Positions 8,752 through 17,119 are shown, counted from the first letter of the stretch. The stretch is DNA of 64,000 nt from Pseudomonas abietaniphila (GCF_900100795.1 NZ_FNCO01000010.1:62001-126000); one strand, 5' to 3'. Numbers and translations are program-made. The notes: a model not told the origin generated them from the sequence alone.

Positions 8752-9999
8752 ATGGACGCCTTCAACTACCGCGACGGTGAGCTGTTCGCGGAGGGAGTTG
8801 CATTGTCTGCCATCGCCGAGCGCTTCGGCACGCCGACGTATGTCTACTCCCGCGCGCACATCGAAGCGCAATACCGCGCCTACGCCGACGCTCTGAGTGG
8901 CACGCCGCACCTGGTCTGCTTCGCGGTCAAAGCCAACTCCAACCTGGGCGTGCTCAATGTCCTGGCCCGTCTGGGCGCCGGTTTCGACATCGTTTCCCGT
9001 GGCGAACTGGAGCGCGTGCTGGCCGCAGGCGGTCAGGCCGACAAGATCGTGTTCTCCGGCGTCGGCAAGACCCGCGACGACATGCGTCGTGCGCTTGAAG
9101 TGGGCGTTCATTGCTTCAACGTCGAATCCACCGACGAACTGGAACGCCTGCAGGTCGTGGCCGCCGAAATGGGCGTACGCGCCCCGGTTTCCCTGCGCGT
9201 GAACCCGGACGTCGACGCGGGAACTCATCCGTACATTTCCACCGGCCTTAAAGAAAACAAGTTCGGCATCGCCATCGCTGACGCCGAAGACGTCTACATC
9301 CGTGCCGCGCAGTTGCCGAACCTTGATGTCATTGGCGTCGATTGCCACATCGGTTCGCAACTGACCACGCTGTCGCCTTTCGTCGATGCGCTGGATCGCC
9401 TGCTGGACCTGGTCGACCGTCTTGGCGACTGCGGCATTCAGCTGCGTCACCTGGATCTGGGTGGCGGTCTGGGCGTGCGTTATCGCGATGAAGAGCCGCC
9501 CTTGGCGGGCGAGTACATCAAGGCCGTGCGCGAACGCCTTGATGGTCGCGACTTGGCATTGATGTTCGAACCAGGCCGTTTCATCGTGGCAAACGCTGGC
9601 GTCCTGCTGACCCGTATCGAATACCTCAAGCACACCGAGCACAAAGATTTCGCCATCGTTGACGCGGCCATGAACGACCTTATCCGCCCGGCGCTGTATC
9701 AGGCCTGGATGGACGTCACGGCCGTTAAGCCCCGTGACGGTGCTGCGCGCCCGTACGACATCGTCGGCCCCATCTGCGAAACCGGCGACTTCCTGGCCAA
9801 GGAACGCGAGTTGGCGCTGGCCGAAGGCGACCTGCTGGCGGTTCACTCCGCTGGCGCCTATGGCTTCGTGATGAGCTCCAACTACAACACCCGCGGCCGT
9901 GCTGCCGAAGTGTTGGTCGATGGGGATCAGGCGTTCGAAGTGCGTCGTCGTGAAACCGTGACTGAGCTGTTTGCCGGCGAAAGCCTGCTGCCGGAGTAA
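8752..9999 (+). CDS. lysA: Diaminopimelate decarboxylase
   Basis: This 415-residue PLP enzyme converts meso-diaminopimelate to lysine and carbon dioxide. The PLP lysine is in VCFAVKANSN (about residue 60). The fold-III motifs IDCHIGSQ-like VDCHIGSQLT, the phosphate-binding LDLGGGLGVRY and EPGRFIVANAGVL follow. The active-site motif CETGDFLAKERELA and the C-terminal GAYGFVMSSNYN are intact. It is the second gene in the lptM operon and lies 4 bases before dapF, the preceding step of the pathway. Confidence 0.97.
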   Translation: MDAFNYRDGELFAEGVALSAIAERFGTPTYVYSRAHIEAQYRAYADALSGTPHLVCFAVKANSNLGVLNVLARLGAGFDIVSRGELERVLAAGGQADKIVFSGVGKTRDDMRRALEVGVHCFNVESTDELERLQVVAAEMGVRAPVSLRVNPDVDAGTHPYISTGLKENKFGIAIADAEDVYIRAAQLPNLDVIGVDCHIGSQLTTLSPFVDALDRLLDLVDRLGDCGIQLRHLDLGGGLGVRYRDEEPPLAGEYIKAVRERLDGRDLALMFEPGRFIVANAGVLLTRIEYLKHTEHKDFAIVDAAMNDLIRPALYQAWMDVTAVKPRDGAARPYDIVGPICETGDFLAKERELALAEGDLLAVHSAGAYGFVMSSNYNTRGRAAEVLVDGDQAFEVRRRETVTELFAGESLLPE

Positions 10000-10003
10000 T
10001 CCC

Positions 10004-10834
10004 ATGCTGCTGCGTTTTACCAAGATGCATGGCCTGGGCAACGATTTCATGGTGCTGGACCTTGTGAGCCAGCACGCGCACATCCTGCCCAAGCACGCCA
10101 AGCAATGGGGCGATCGACACACCGGCATCGGTTTCGATCAGCTGCTGCTGGTCGAAGCGCCGAGCAATCCGGATGTGGATTTTCGCTACCGGATTTTCAA
10201 TTCTGACGGCTCCGAAGTCGAACAGTGCGGCAACGGCGCGCGCTGCTTCGCCCGCTTCGTGCTGGACAAGCGCCTGACGGCCAAAAAGCAGATCCGCGTC
10301 GAAACCAAGAGCGGCATCATCGAGCTGGATATCCGTAACGACGGCCAGATCAGCGTCGACATGGGCGCGCCGCGTCTGGTGCCTGCTGATATCCCTTTCG
10401 ATGCGCCGCAACAGGCGATCAGCTACACGCTTGAAGTCGACGACGACACGGTCGAACTGGCTGCCGTGTCCATGGGCAATCCCCATGCGGTGCTGCGCGT
10501 CTACGACATCAACAACGCACCTGTTCATACGCTGGGCCCGAAAATCGAGAATCACCCGCGCTTTCCGGCCAGGGTAAACGTCGGTTTCCTCCACGTCGTC
10601 GACCGTCAGCGCGCACAATTGCGCGTCTGGGAACGCGGGGCGGGCGAAACCCAGGCCTGCGGCACCGGCGCCTGCGCCGCGGCCGTTGCCGCCATCAGCC
10701 AGGGCTGGATGGAGTCGCCACTGTTGATCGATCTGCCCGGCGGACGCTTGTCCATCGATTGGGCCGGCCCGGGACATCCTGTGCTGATGACCGGCCCGGC
10801 CGTCAGGGTCTATGAAGGCCAAGTACGTCTATGA
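10004..10834 (+). CDS. dapF: Diaminopimelate epimerase
   Basis: This 276-residue enzyme interconverts LL- and meso-diaminopimelate for lysine and peptidoglycan synthesis. The two catalytic cysteines are present in EQCGNGARCFARF (about residue 73) and ACGTGACAAAVAA (about residue 218). The start MLLRFTKMHGLGNDF is the family N terminus, so the upstream 11 codons of open frame are excluded. It is the third gene of the operon, followed after 13 bases by the DUF484 gene. Confidence 0.97.
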   Translation: MLLRFTKMHGLGNDFMVLDLVSQHAHILPKHAKQWGDRHTGIGFDQLLLVEAPSNPDVDFRYRIFNSDGSEVEQCGNGARCFARFVLDKRLTAKKQIRVETKSGIIELDIRNDGQISVDMGAPRLVPADIPFDAPQQAISYTLEVDDDTVELAAVSMGNPHAVLRVYDINNAPVHTLGPKIENHPRFPARVNVGFLHVVDRQRAQLRVWERGAGETQACGTGACAAAVAAISQGWMESPLLIDLPGGRLSIDWAGPGHPVLMTGPAVRVYEGQVRL

Positions 10835-10847
10835 GTGAGAGTATCCA

Positions 10848-11585
10848 ATGACCGACCAGCCTCAGACTTCAACCGACACGCCCAGCGAATCGCCTGCCGA
10901 TAACGCAGTGCCCGCCCTTGAAGCCGAGGCAGTCGCCGCCTGGCTACAGCAACACCCGGACTTTTTCGCCGAGCATGACGACCTGCTCACCGCGATGCGC
11001 ATTCCTCACCAGCGTGGCGACACCGTCTCGCTGGTTGAGCGCCAGCTGAAGTTACTGCGCGAACGCAACATCGAAATGCGCCATCGGCTTTCACAGCTGA
11101 TGGACGTCGCGCGCGACAACGACCGTCTCTTCGAAAAAACCCGTCGCCTGATCCTCGCGCTGATGGACGCCAACAGCCTGGAAGACATCGTGATCGCGGT
11201 GGAAGACAGCCTGCGTCAGGAGTTTCAGGTGCCGTTCGTGAGCCTGATCCTGTTCAGCGACAACCCGATGACCGTGGGTCGCTGGGTCACCAGCGCCGAG
11301 GCGCAGAAAGCCCTCGGTGGATTGATCTCGGGTGGCAAGACAGTCTGCGGCGCCTTGCGAGAGCACGAGCTTGAGTTCCTGTTCGGTGCTGACCAGAGCA
11401 AGGAAGTCGGTTCCACCGCCATCGTCGCGCTCAATCATCAGGGCCTGCACGGCGTTCTGGCCATCGGCAGCCGCGACCCGCAGCACTACAAAAGCTCGGT
11501 GGGCACACTGTTCCTCACCTACATCGCCGATGTATTGAGCCGACTGCTGCCGCGCTTCACCAACGCCCTGCGTTCGGTGCGCTAG
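10848..11585 (+). CDS. DUF484 family protein
   Basis: This 245-residue protein has a Pro/Ser/Thr-rich N terminus (1-25) and then VAAWLQQHPDFFAEHDDLL, the start of DUF484. A helical linker (LKLLRERNIEMRHRLSQLM) follows, leading to a GAF-like C-terminal half (about 110-240) with ISGGKTVCGALREHE and STAIVALNHQG. The family is found between dapF and xerC in many gammaproteobacteria; its function is unknown. It lies 2 bases upstream of xerC and is clearly co-transcribed with it. Confidence 0.9.
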   Translation: MTDQPQTSTDTPSESPADNAVPALEAEAVAAWLQQHPDFFAEHDDLLTAMRIPHQRGDTVSLVERQLKLLRERNIEMRHRLSQLMDVARDNDRLFEKTRRLILALMDANSLEDIVIAVEDSLRQEFQVPFVSLILFSDNPMTVGRWVTSAEAQKALGGLISGGKTVCGALREHELEFLFGADQSKEVGSTAIVALNHQGLHGVLAIGSRDPQHYKSSVGTLFLTYIADVLSRLLPRFTNALRSVR

Positions 11586-11587
11586 TC

Positions 11588-12487
11588 ATGGAACGGCAGC
11601 TGGACGCTTACTGCACACATCTGCGCAGTGAGCGTCAGGTGTCGCCCCACACGCTGGATGCCTATCGCCGAGATTTGAGCAGAGTGCTGGGGTTCTGCGA
11701 GAAGCAGAACATCGGCAGCTGGAAGGCCTTGGACATCCAGTCCATGCGCGGCCTGGTCGCCCGCTTGCACCAACAGGGTCAGTCATCGCGCAGCATCGCC
11801 CGTCTGCTCTCGGCAGTGCGGGGCTTTTATCATTACCTGAACCGCGAAGGCATCTGCGATCACGACCCCGCCAACGGCCTGGCGCCTCCCAAAGGCGAGC
11901 GCCGCCTGCCCAAGACACTGGATGCCGATCGCACGCTGCAGTTGCTGGAAGGCGGCGTCGAAGACGAATTCCTCGCCCGCCGCGATCACGCGATTCTCGA
12001 ATTGTTTTACTCGTCCGGCCTGCGTTTATCCGAACTGACAGGCCTGAATTGCGAGCAGCTGGACCTAGCGGATGGGCTCGTTCAGGTGCTCGGCAAAGGC
12101 AGCAAGACCCGCGTGCTCCCTGTCGGCCGAAAAGCCCGCGAGGCGCTGGAGGAATGGTTGAAACAGCGCGCGCTGGCCAACCCTCAGGACGACGCGGTGT
12201 TCGTCAGCCAGCAAGGTCGACGGCTGGGTCCAAGGTCGATCCAGCTTCGGGTCAAGGCAGCAGGTGAGCGCGAGCTGGGGCAAAACCTGCACCCGCACAT
12301 GCTCCGGCACTCCTTCGCCAGCCACTTGCTCGAATCCTCTCAGGACCTGCGCGCCGTGCAGGAATTGCTGGGGCACGCCGACATCACAACGACTCAGATC
12401 TACACCCACCTGGATTTCCAACACCTGGCGACGGTGTATGACAGCGCCCACCCACGGGCCAAACGCAAGGATTCTTCAGAACCATGA
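11588..12487 (+). CDS. xerC: Tyrosine recombinase XerC
   Basis: This 299-residue recombinase acts with XerD at dif to resolve chromosome dimers (called sss in P. aeruginosa). The N-terminal SAM-like core-binding domain spans about 1-85. The C-terminal catalytic domain carries the R-K-H-R-H-Y set: Arg in YSSGLRLSELTGL, HMLRHSFASHLL, LLGHADITTTQIY with the nucleophilic Tyr just before THL. It is the fifth gene of the lptM operon, and its stop overlaps the next gene start by 4 bases. Confidence 0.96.
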   Translation: MERQLDAYCTHLRSERQVSPHTLDAYRRDLSRVLGFCEKQNIGSWKALDIQSMRGLVARLHQQGQSSRSIARLLSAVRGFYHYLNREGICDHDPANGLAPPKGERRLPKTLDADRTLQLLEGGVEDEFLARRDHAILELFYSSGLRLSELTGLNCEQLDLADGLVQVLGKGSKTRVLPVGRKAREALEEWLKQRALANPQDDAVFVSQQGRRLGPRSIQLRVKAAGERELGQNLHPHMLRHSFASHLLESSQDLRAVQELLGHADITTTQIYTHLDFQHLATVYDSAHPRAKRKDSSEP

Positions 12488-13179
12488 GCATCAAGCTGAT
12501 CACCTTCGATCTGGACGACACGCTGTGGGACACCGCACCGGCCATCGTCAGCGCAGAAGCCATGCTGCGCGACTGGCTGGCGGAACACGCACCGAAGCTG
12601 GGCCCGGTGCCGGTGGAACATTTGTGGGAAATTCGCTCGCGCCTGGTCGAAGCCGACCCGACCTTCAAGCACCGGATCAGCGCCCTGCGCCGTCGGGTAC
12701 TGTTTCTGGCGCTTGAGGATGCGGGTTATGCCCACCCTGAGGCACAGGATCTGGCGGACCGCAGCTTTGAGGTCTTCCTGCAAGGACGGCATCAGCTGGA
12801 TATCTTCCCCGAGGTCGTACCGACGCTGGAACTGCTCACCAAGCAGTACACCCTGGGCGTGGTCACCAACGGCAATGCCGACGTGCGCCGCTTGGGTCTG
12901 GCCGACTATTTTTCGTTTGCGCTGTGCGCGGAAGACCTGGGCATCGGCAAGCCCGATCCGGCACCTTTCCTGGAGGCGCTCAAACGCGGCAACGCCGATG
13001 CGCGTCACGCCGTGCACGTGGGCGATCATCCCGGCGACGATATCGCAGGGGCTCAGCAGGCGGGCTTGCGGGCGATCTGGTACAACCCGGCGGGCAAGCC
13101 GTGGGAGTCGGATAGGGCGCCGGATGCGCAGATCAGGCGTTTGACGGAGTTGCCGGGGGTGTTGGCGGGATTGGGTTGA
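12484..13179 (+). CDS. HAD-superfamily hydrolase
   Basis: This 231-residue cytosolic phosphatase-like protein carries HAD motif I as FDLDDTLWDT (nucleophile Asp9), motif II as VVTNGNADVR, motif III Lys in GIGKPDPAPF and motif IV as GDHPGDDIAGA. A helical cap lies between about residues 15 and 90. These are features of HAD subfamily IA, including flavin mononucleotide phosphatases such as YigB, which also neighbours xerC in E. coli; that identity is likely but not proven. Its ATG overlaps the xerC stop, and a bidirectional terminator follows. Confidence 0.9.
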   Translation: MSIKLITFDLDDTLWDTAPAIVSAEAMLRDWLAEHAPKLGPVPVEHLWEIRSRLVEADPTFKHRISALRRRVLFLALEDAGYAHPEAQDLADRSFEVFLQGRHQLDIFPEVVPTLELLTKQYTLGVVTNGNADVRRLGLADYFSFALCAEDLGIGKPDPAPFLEALKRGNADARHAVHVGDHPGDDIAGAQQAGLRAIWYNPAGKPWESDRAPDAQIRRLTELPGVLAGLG

Positions 13180-13220
13180 GGGCTGGGTTGGGCCAGACAC
13201 CAAAAGCATGAAACAAACCC

Positions 13221-13252
13221 AAAAAAAAGCCCGCAGCGACAGCGGGCTTTTT
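13221..13252. terminator. Bidirectional terminator between HAD gene and sutA
   Basis: GCCCGC and GCGGGC form a stem around a 7-base loop. There are eight A residues on the left and five T residues on the right, so it can terminate the lptM operon on the plus strand and sutA on the minus strand. Confidence 0.88.
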
Positions 13253-13272
13253 CCAGCAGGTATCAGACACCC

Positions 13273-13605
13273 TTAAATAGGGCGGCTACCGTACTTGTTG
13301 TCAGGCTTCTTGGGCGGATCGGCGACCACATTGGCCTCCACTTCCTGCACTTTGCCGCCACGGGCGAGGAACTCTTCCATCGCGCGAGCCAGAGCGTCAC
13401 GCTCTTTATTCTTGGCCTCTACGCTGGGCAGCTCATCAACCGAGACCGCAGCCTTGGCTTTGCCTTTGGTTGGGGTGACCGACGCTTCGGGGCTGTCTTC
13501 GACATCCGCGCCGTCGTCTTCGGGAGCAGCCGCAAGCTCCTCACCGTCGTCCTCACCTTCCAGATCGTCTTCCAGACCTTCGTTATCGATGTCGTCGTCG
13601 CTCAT
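13273..13605 (-). CDS. sutA: SutA, RNA polymerase-associated transcription factor
   Basis: This 110-residue protein has a long, disordered, acidic N terminus (MSDDDIDNEGLEDDLEGEDD and on). A helical middle carries SVEAKNKERDALARAMEEFL, and the C-terminal tail is VADPPKKPDNKYGSRPI. The last two segments closely match SutA of P. aeruginosa as I remember it, a factor that binds RNA polymerase and alters initiation during slow growth. It is monocistronic with its own promoter presumably in 13606-13698. Confidence 0.9.
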   Translation of the reverse strand: MSDDDIDNEGLEDDLEGEDDGEELAAAPEDDGADVEDSPEASVTPTKGKAKAAVSVDELPSVEAKNKERDALARAMEEFLARGGKVQEVEANVVADPPKKPDNKYGSRPI

Positions 13606-13698
13606 GTTCTACCTCATGACTTGCGAAAGCAGATTAGTTATAGCCCAGCTGCGCCTAATTTTTAAGACAGCCGGAAAAAATTCAACTACCGCCGACAA

Positions 13699-14130
13699 TC
13701 AGCGGTCGTGCCCCTCACCCTGCAGGGTGGCGAGGACTTTACGTGCACCGCCGGCATCACGGTGCTCGCCTAAATAAACACCTTGCCAGGTACCCATCGC
13801 CAACCTCCCGTCAGTCACCGGAAGAACAAGCTGGCAGCCTAGCAAACTGGCTTTGAAGTGCGCAGGCAGGTCGTCGGGACCCTCGTCGTCATGTTCATAC
13901 CCGTCACGCCCTTGCGGCACCAATCGGTTGAAAAAACGTTCGAAGTCACGACGCACAGCCGGGTCGGCATTCTCGTTGATGGTCAACGAGGCCGAGGTAT
14001 GCTGCAGCCACAAATGCAACAGACCCACTCGGCAATCTCGCAGTCCGGGAAGCCCTGCGACGATCTCGTCGGTCACCAGATGAAAGCCGCGAGGCCTTGC
14101 ACGCAGCGTGATTCTGGTCTGTTGCCACAT
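13699..14130 (-). CDS. YjbQ family protein (secondary thiamine-phosphate synthase-like)
   Basis: This 143-residue single-domain protein is of the UPF0047/YjbQ family. The conserved histidine motif LLHLWLQHTSASLTINENAD lies at about 37-56, followed by GYEHDDEGPDDLPAHFKASL and GTWQGVYLGEHRDAGGARKV. Family members show weak thiamine-phosphate synthase activity and bind metal through the histidines. The physiological role remains unclear. The gene lies alone between sutA and amtB. Confidence 0.92.
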   Translation of the reverse strand: MWQQTRITLRARPRGFHLVTDEIVAGLPGLRDCRVGLLHLWLQHTSASLTINENADPAVRRDFERFFNRLVPQGRDGYEHDDEGPDDLPAHFKASLLGCQLVLPVTDGRLAMGTWQGVYLGEHRDAGGARKVLATLQGEGHDR

Positions 14131-14191
14131 ACAGTTCTCCGCCCTTCGGCGCGCATTCTAACGCGGTAAAAAAAAAAGCAAAGCACGCAAT

Positions 14192-14293
14192 GAGTGACGT
14201 TTTTTGTAAGCCGAAAACCCAAGTGGGTATGCCGTTGCAAAAACCCTCGGGGATGCCCTGCGACAGGGCCTGAATGCCGTTCGTGCGTCACTC
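14192..14293. other. Structured intergenic segment, possible small RNA or leader
   Basis: In this gene-free stretch, GAGTGACG (14192-14199) pairs with CGTCACTC (14286-14293). Inside lie hairpins ACCC/GGGT (14217-14228) and GCCCTG/CAGGGC (14255-14269). ATGCCGTT also occurs twice inside. The arrangement could be a folded transcript, but strand and function cannot be read. No known RNA family is recognised. Confidence 0.3.
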
Positions 14294-14326
14294 GCTGGCG
14301 GTCTTGCCTATCGACAAACGCCAGAC

Positions 14327-14358
14327 AAAAAAATGCCCGGTAAACCGGGCATTTTTTT
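14327..14358 (-). terminator. Terminator of glnK-amtB
   Basis: ATGCCCGG and CCGGGCAT form an 8-bp stem around a TAAA loop, flanked by seven A and seven T residues. It lies 10 bases beyond the amtB stop on the minus strand and is symmetrical, so it could act in both directions. Confidence 0.92.
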
Positions 14359-14368
14359 ACAGCCGTGA

Positions 14369-15706
14369 TTACAAGTTGTAGCCACGCTCGTTGTGTTGCG
14401 CAAGGTCCAGGCCCACCGCTTCTTCTTCCTCGGTGACACGCAGGCCCATGACCGCGTCCAGCACCTTGAGGATGATGAAGGTCACGATCGCGGTGTAGAT
14501 GATCGTGAAGCCTACGCCTTTGCACTGGATCCAGACTTGAGCAGCGATGTCGGTCACAGTGCCGAAGCCGCCCAGCGACGGTGCTGCGAAGACACCGGTC
14601 AGGATCGCGCCCAGGATACCGCCGATACCGTGAACGCCGAAGGCATCCAGGGAGTCGTCGTAGCCCAGCTTGCGTTTCAGGCTGGTGGCGCAGAAGAAGC
14701 AGACTACGCCCGCCGCCAGACCGATGATCAGGCCGCCCATTGGGCCGACAGTACCGGCCGCAGGGGTGATGGCAACCAGACCGGCAACCACGCCCGAAGC
14801 GATACCCAGCGCGCTTGGCTTACCGTGGGTCAGCCATTCGGCGAACATCCAGCCCAGCGCAGCGGCAGCGGTTGCGATCTGAGTGACCAGCATCGCCATA
14901 CCGGCAGTGCCGTTCGCCGCAGCAGCGGAACCGGCGTTGAAGCCGAACCAGCCTACCCACAGCATCGCTGCGCCGACCAGGGTATAACCCAGGTTGTGCG
15001 GAGCCATCGGGGTGGTCGGGAAACCTTTACGCTTGCCCAGTACCAGGCACGCTACCAAACCCGCCACACCGGCGTTGATGTGAACGACGGTGCCGCCTGC
15101 GAAGTCCAGAACGCCCCAGTCCCACAGCAGACCACCGACACCACTCCAGACCATGTGCGCGATAGGCGCATAGACCAGGGTGAACCAGATGGCCATGAAG
15201 ATCAGCATCGCGGAGAACTTCATGCGTTCTGCGAAGGCACCGACGATCAGGGCTGGAGTAATGATGGCAAAAGTCATCTGGAAGGTGACGAACACAGCTT
15301 CTGGGAACAGCGCTGTTGCACCTGTGATGCTGGAAGGCGTGATGCCTGCCAGGAACGCCTTCGACAGGCCGCCGACGAAGGAGTTGAAGTTAATGACGTT
15401 GGCTTCCATACCGGTGGTATCGAACGCCATGCTGTAGCCGTAGATGCACCACAGAATGCTGATCAGACCGGTGATGGCGAAGCACTGCATCATCACGGAA
15501 AGAACGTTCTTCGAACGGACCATGCCGCCGTAGAACAGTGCAAGACCGGGAACGGTCATGAACAGCACCAGGGCTGTCGAAGTCAGCATCCAGGCAGTGT
15601 CGCCTGAGTTCAGTACTGGGGCTGCCACTTCGTCTGCCGCCATGGCCAAGCCAGGGGTTACGAGGGACAACAGGGCTCCTAGCCCTGCGAATTGACGCAG
15701 AGTCAT
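14369..15706 (-). CDS. amtB: Ammonium transporter AmtB
   Basis: This 445-residue inner-membrane ammonia channel has an N-terminal signal segment (MTLRQFAGLGALLSLVTPGLAMA) and 11 hydrophobic spans. Family motifs are intact: the TVVHINAGVAGL segment with a pore His, and DDSLDAFGVHGIGGILGAI with the second pore His. The C-terminal cytosolic tail EEEAVGLDLAQHNERGYNL is the GlnK-interaction region. It is co-transcribed behind glnK with a 33-base gap and ends at a strong hairpin. Nitrogen control by NtrC/sigma-54 is expected. Confidence 0.97.
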   Translation of the reverse strand: MTLRQFAGLGALLSLVTPGLAMAADEVAAPVLNSGDTAWMLTSTALVLFMTVPGLALFYGGMVRSKNVLSVMMQCFAITGLISILWCIYGYSMAFDTTGMEANVINFNSFVGGLSKAFLAGITPSSITGATALFPEAVFVTFQMTFAIITPALIVGAFAERMKFSAMLIFMAIWFTLVYAPIAHMVWSGVGGLLWDWGVLDFAGGTVVHINAGVAGLVACLVLGKRKGFPTTPMAPHNLGYTLVGAAMLWVGWFGFNAGSAAAANGTAGMAMLVTQIATAAAALGWMFAEWLTHGKPSALGIASGVVAGLVAITPAAGTVGPMGGLIIGLAAGVVCFFCATSLKRKLGYDDSLDAFGVHGIGGILGAILTGVFAAPSLGGFGTVTDIAAQVWIQCKGVGFTIIYTAIVTFIILKVLDAVMGLRVTEEEEAVGLDLAQHNERGYNL

Positions 15707-15739
15707 ATTGTTTTCTCCTGGGGCGTTGGGTTTGGCGGC

Positions 15740-16078
15740 TTAGATTGCGTCGGTATCGGTTTCGCCGGTACGTATGCGAATAGCCTGTTCCAGATTGACC
15801 ACGAAGATCTTTCCGTCACCGATCTTGCCGGTGTTGGCCGCTTTGGTTATCGCTTCGATAACGCGGTCCAGATCCTTGTCGTCGATCGCAACATCGATCT
15901 TCACCTTGGGAAGGAAGTCGACTACGTATTCCGCACCGCGATACAGCTCGGTGTGGCCTTTCTGACGTCCGAAGCCTTTGACTTCAGTTACCGTGATGCC
16001 CTGCACGCCGATTTCGGACAACGACTCGCGTACGTCGTCCAGCTTGAACGGCTTGATGATGGCAGTGACTAGCTTCAT
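15740..16078 (-). CDS. glnK: PII signalling protein GlnK
   Basis: This 112-residue PII protein senses 2-oxoglutarate, ATP/ADP and glutamine, and blocks AmtB when nitrogen is plentiful. The T-loop GRQKGHTELYRGAEYVVDFL contains the uridylylation site Tyr51. The B-loop GKIGDGKIFV is intact. The start MKLVTAIIKPFKLDDVR is the family N terminus, so the 14 upstream codons are excluded. It is followed by amtB, the usual pairing. The 5' leader would be about 200 bases if the sigma-54 promoter proposed at 16287-16302 is used. Confidence 0.97.
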   Translation of the reverse strand: MKLVTAIIKPFKLDDVRESLSEIGVQGITVTEVKGFGRQKGHTELYRGAEYVVDFLPKVKIDVAIDDKDLDRVIEAITKAANTGKIGDGKIFVVNLEQAIRIRTGETDTDAI

Positions 16079-16286
16079 GAAACTTTCTCCCGAATTGGTG
16101 GACTTGCCCCAGGAAAACAAACCCGACTCAAGTCTAAGCGCAGTGTCTGGCTTTGTAACGCGTCGATGGCCCGAAACAGACCAGACCGACTCCAGAAAAC
16201 CGCTTCTGACGAAACACTTCCCCGCTCCGCCTGCCGCACTGCATTCGTCACAGCGACTGCATCAGTGCATGGGTCATATGCCACTA

Positions 16287-16302
16287 AGCAGAAAGCTTGC
16301 CA
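16287..16302 (-). promoter_or_regulatory. Candidate sigma-54 promoter of glnK-amtB
   Basis: Read on the minus strand the site is TGGCAAGCTTTCTGCT, matching TGGCAC-N5-TTGCW with the GG and GC dinucleotides separated by exactly 10 bases. Known nitrogen regulation of glnK-amtB supports it. The glnK start lies about 200 bases downstream, which is long for a leader. Confidence 0.6.
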
Positions 16303-16409
16303 TCTCGTTCAATCCCAGGAATTACGGCGCGTTGATGCCTTTTCCGAGTATCCAGATCGCCATCATCCAACCCGTCCGCACAACAACAGTGCGCACGTGC
16401 ACGCCCTCA

Positions 16410-16426
16410 TGCGCGAAAACCGTGCA
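16410..16426 (-). promoter_or_regulatory. Candidate NtrC-binding site upstream of glnK
   Basis: TGCGCGAAAACCGTGCA (plus strand) matches the 17-base NtrC pattern TGCAC-N7-GTGCA with one mismatch. It lies about 110 bases upstream of the sigma-54 site, a normal enhancer distance. Further GTGC/GCAC half-sites surround it (16389-16402). Confidence 0.45.
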
Positions 16427-16460
16427 ACCCTGCGCCCGTGAAAAGACTATAGACGCTGCG

Positions 16461-16469
16461 TGCTACACT
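16461..16469 (+). promoter_or_regulatory. Candidate extended -10 promoter of ubiK
   Basis: TGCTACACT gives TGn plus TACACT about 29 bases before the ubiK start. The -35 region is unconvincing. The site would sit back-to-back with the glnK control region. Confidence 0.35.
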
Positions 16470-16497
16470 CCCGCCCATCTGATTCCGGAAGTTGATC

Positions 16498-16761
16498 ATG
16501 CTCGCGCCCAAAGCTTTTCTAGACGCCCTGAGTGGCCATGCCTCGCGGTTGTTCAACGGCGAGACCCCGCTACCACGCAACGAATTCGAAACTCAGTTCA
16601 AAGCGCTGCTGCAAAGCGGCTTCAGCAAACTGGATCTGGTCAGCCGCGAAGAGTTCGACAGCCAGATGCTCGTCCTGGCCCGCACCCGTGCCCGTCTTGA
16701 GGCACTGGAAGCGAAAATGACCGAGATGGAAGCGCAACTGGCGGCACAACCAAAAGAGTGA
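16498..16761 (+). CDS. ubiK: UbiK, ubiquinone biosynthesis accessory factor (BMFP domain)
   Basis: This 87-residue protein of the former DUF526/BMFP family has an N-terminal amphipathic stretch (MLAPKAFLDALSGHASRLF) and a C-terminal coiled coil (VLARTRARLEALEAKMTEME) that mediates trimerisation. UbiK assists the UbiJ-containing ubiquinone complex under aerobic growth. It is adjacent to glnK, as in other pseudomonads. The ATG at 16498 is chosen because the protein then begins at the conserved MLAPKAF. Confidence 0.88.
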   Translation: MLAPKAFLDALSGHASRLFNGETPLPRNEFETQFKALLQSGFSKLDLVSREEFDSQMLVLARTRARLEALEAKMTEMEAQLAAQPKE

Positions 16762-16769
16762 CATCACGA

Positions 16770-16793
16770 CATGCCTGGCACACGCCGGGCATG
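16770..16793 (+). terminator. Hairpin downstream of ubiK, probable terminator
   Basis: CATGCCTGGC pairs with GCCGGGCATG (one G-T pair) around an ACAC loop just after the ubiK stop. The T-tract is weak (TTGG), so efficiency is uncertain. On the minus strand it also follows the higA stop. Confidence 0.55.
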
Positions 16794-16803
16794 TTGGATG
16801 TGC

Positions 16804-17109
16804 TCAAGCGCAGTGCGAGAGACGTCGAACCTGCGCTTTTATGGCCGACCCACGTTCGATCTCCGTTTTGCGCAGGTCGTAGGTCAATTGCAGGTTCAGC
16901 CAGAACTCCGGCGTCGTTTCAAAACACGCCGCAAGGCGCAACGCCACGTCAGCGCTCACACCTCTTCGCTGAAGCACAATGTCATTGATCGTTGGCGTGG
17001 AAACGCTCAAAGCTCGAGCGAGTGCTGCTGACGTCAAGCCCAGCGGCTCCAGGTACTCTTCCTTGAGAACTTCCCCTGGGTGCACGGGGCGCATTCCGTT
17101 CTTGGTCAT
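16804..17109 (-). CDS. higA: HigA-family addiction-module antitoxin, no intact toxin
   Basis: This 101-residue XRE-type helix-turn-helix protein starts MTKNGMRPVHPGEVLKEEYL, the signature of HigA antidotes, followed by LTSAALARALSVSTPTINDI (HTH) and LRLAACFETTPEFWLNLQ. HigA normally follows its RelE-fold toxin HigB and represses the pair. Here the upstream 260 bases contain no HigB gene, only a possible toxin tail (see 17120-17140). The start is chosen for the family N terminus. It may survive as an orphan repressor or be decaying. Confidence 0.85.
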   Translation of the reverse strand: MTKNGMRPVHPGEVLKEEYLEPLGLTSAALARALSVSTPTINDIVLQRRGVSADVALRLAACFETTPEFWLNLQLTYDLRKTEIERGSAIKAQVRRLSHCA

Positions 17110-17119
17110 TTGATTTACC

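Noticed and set aside
8488..10128. 546-codon minus-strand frame across lysA
   Set aside because: Shadow of lysA on the opposite strand; no ribosome-binding site or recognisable domain.
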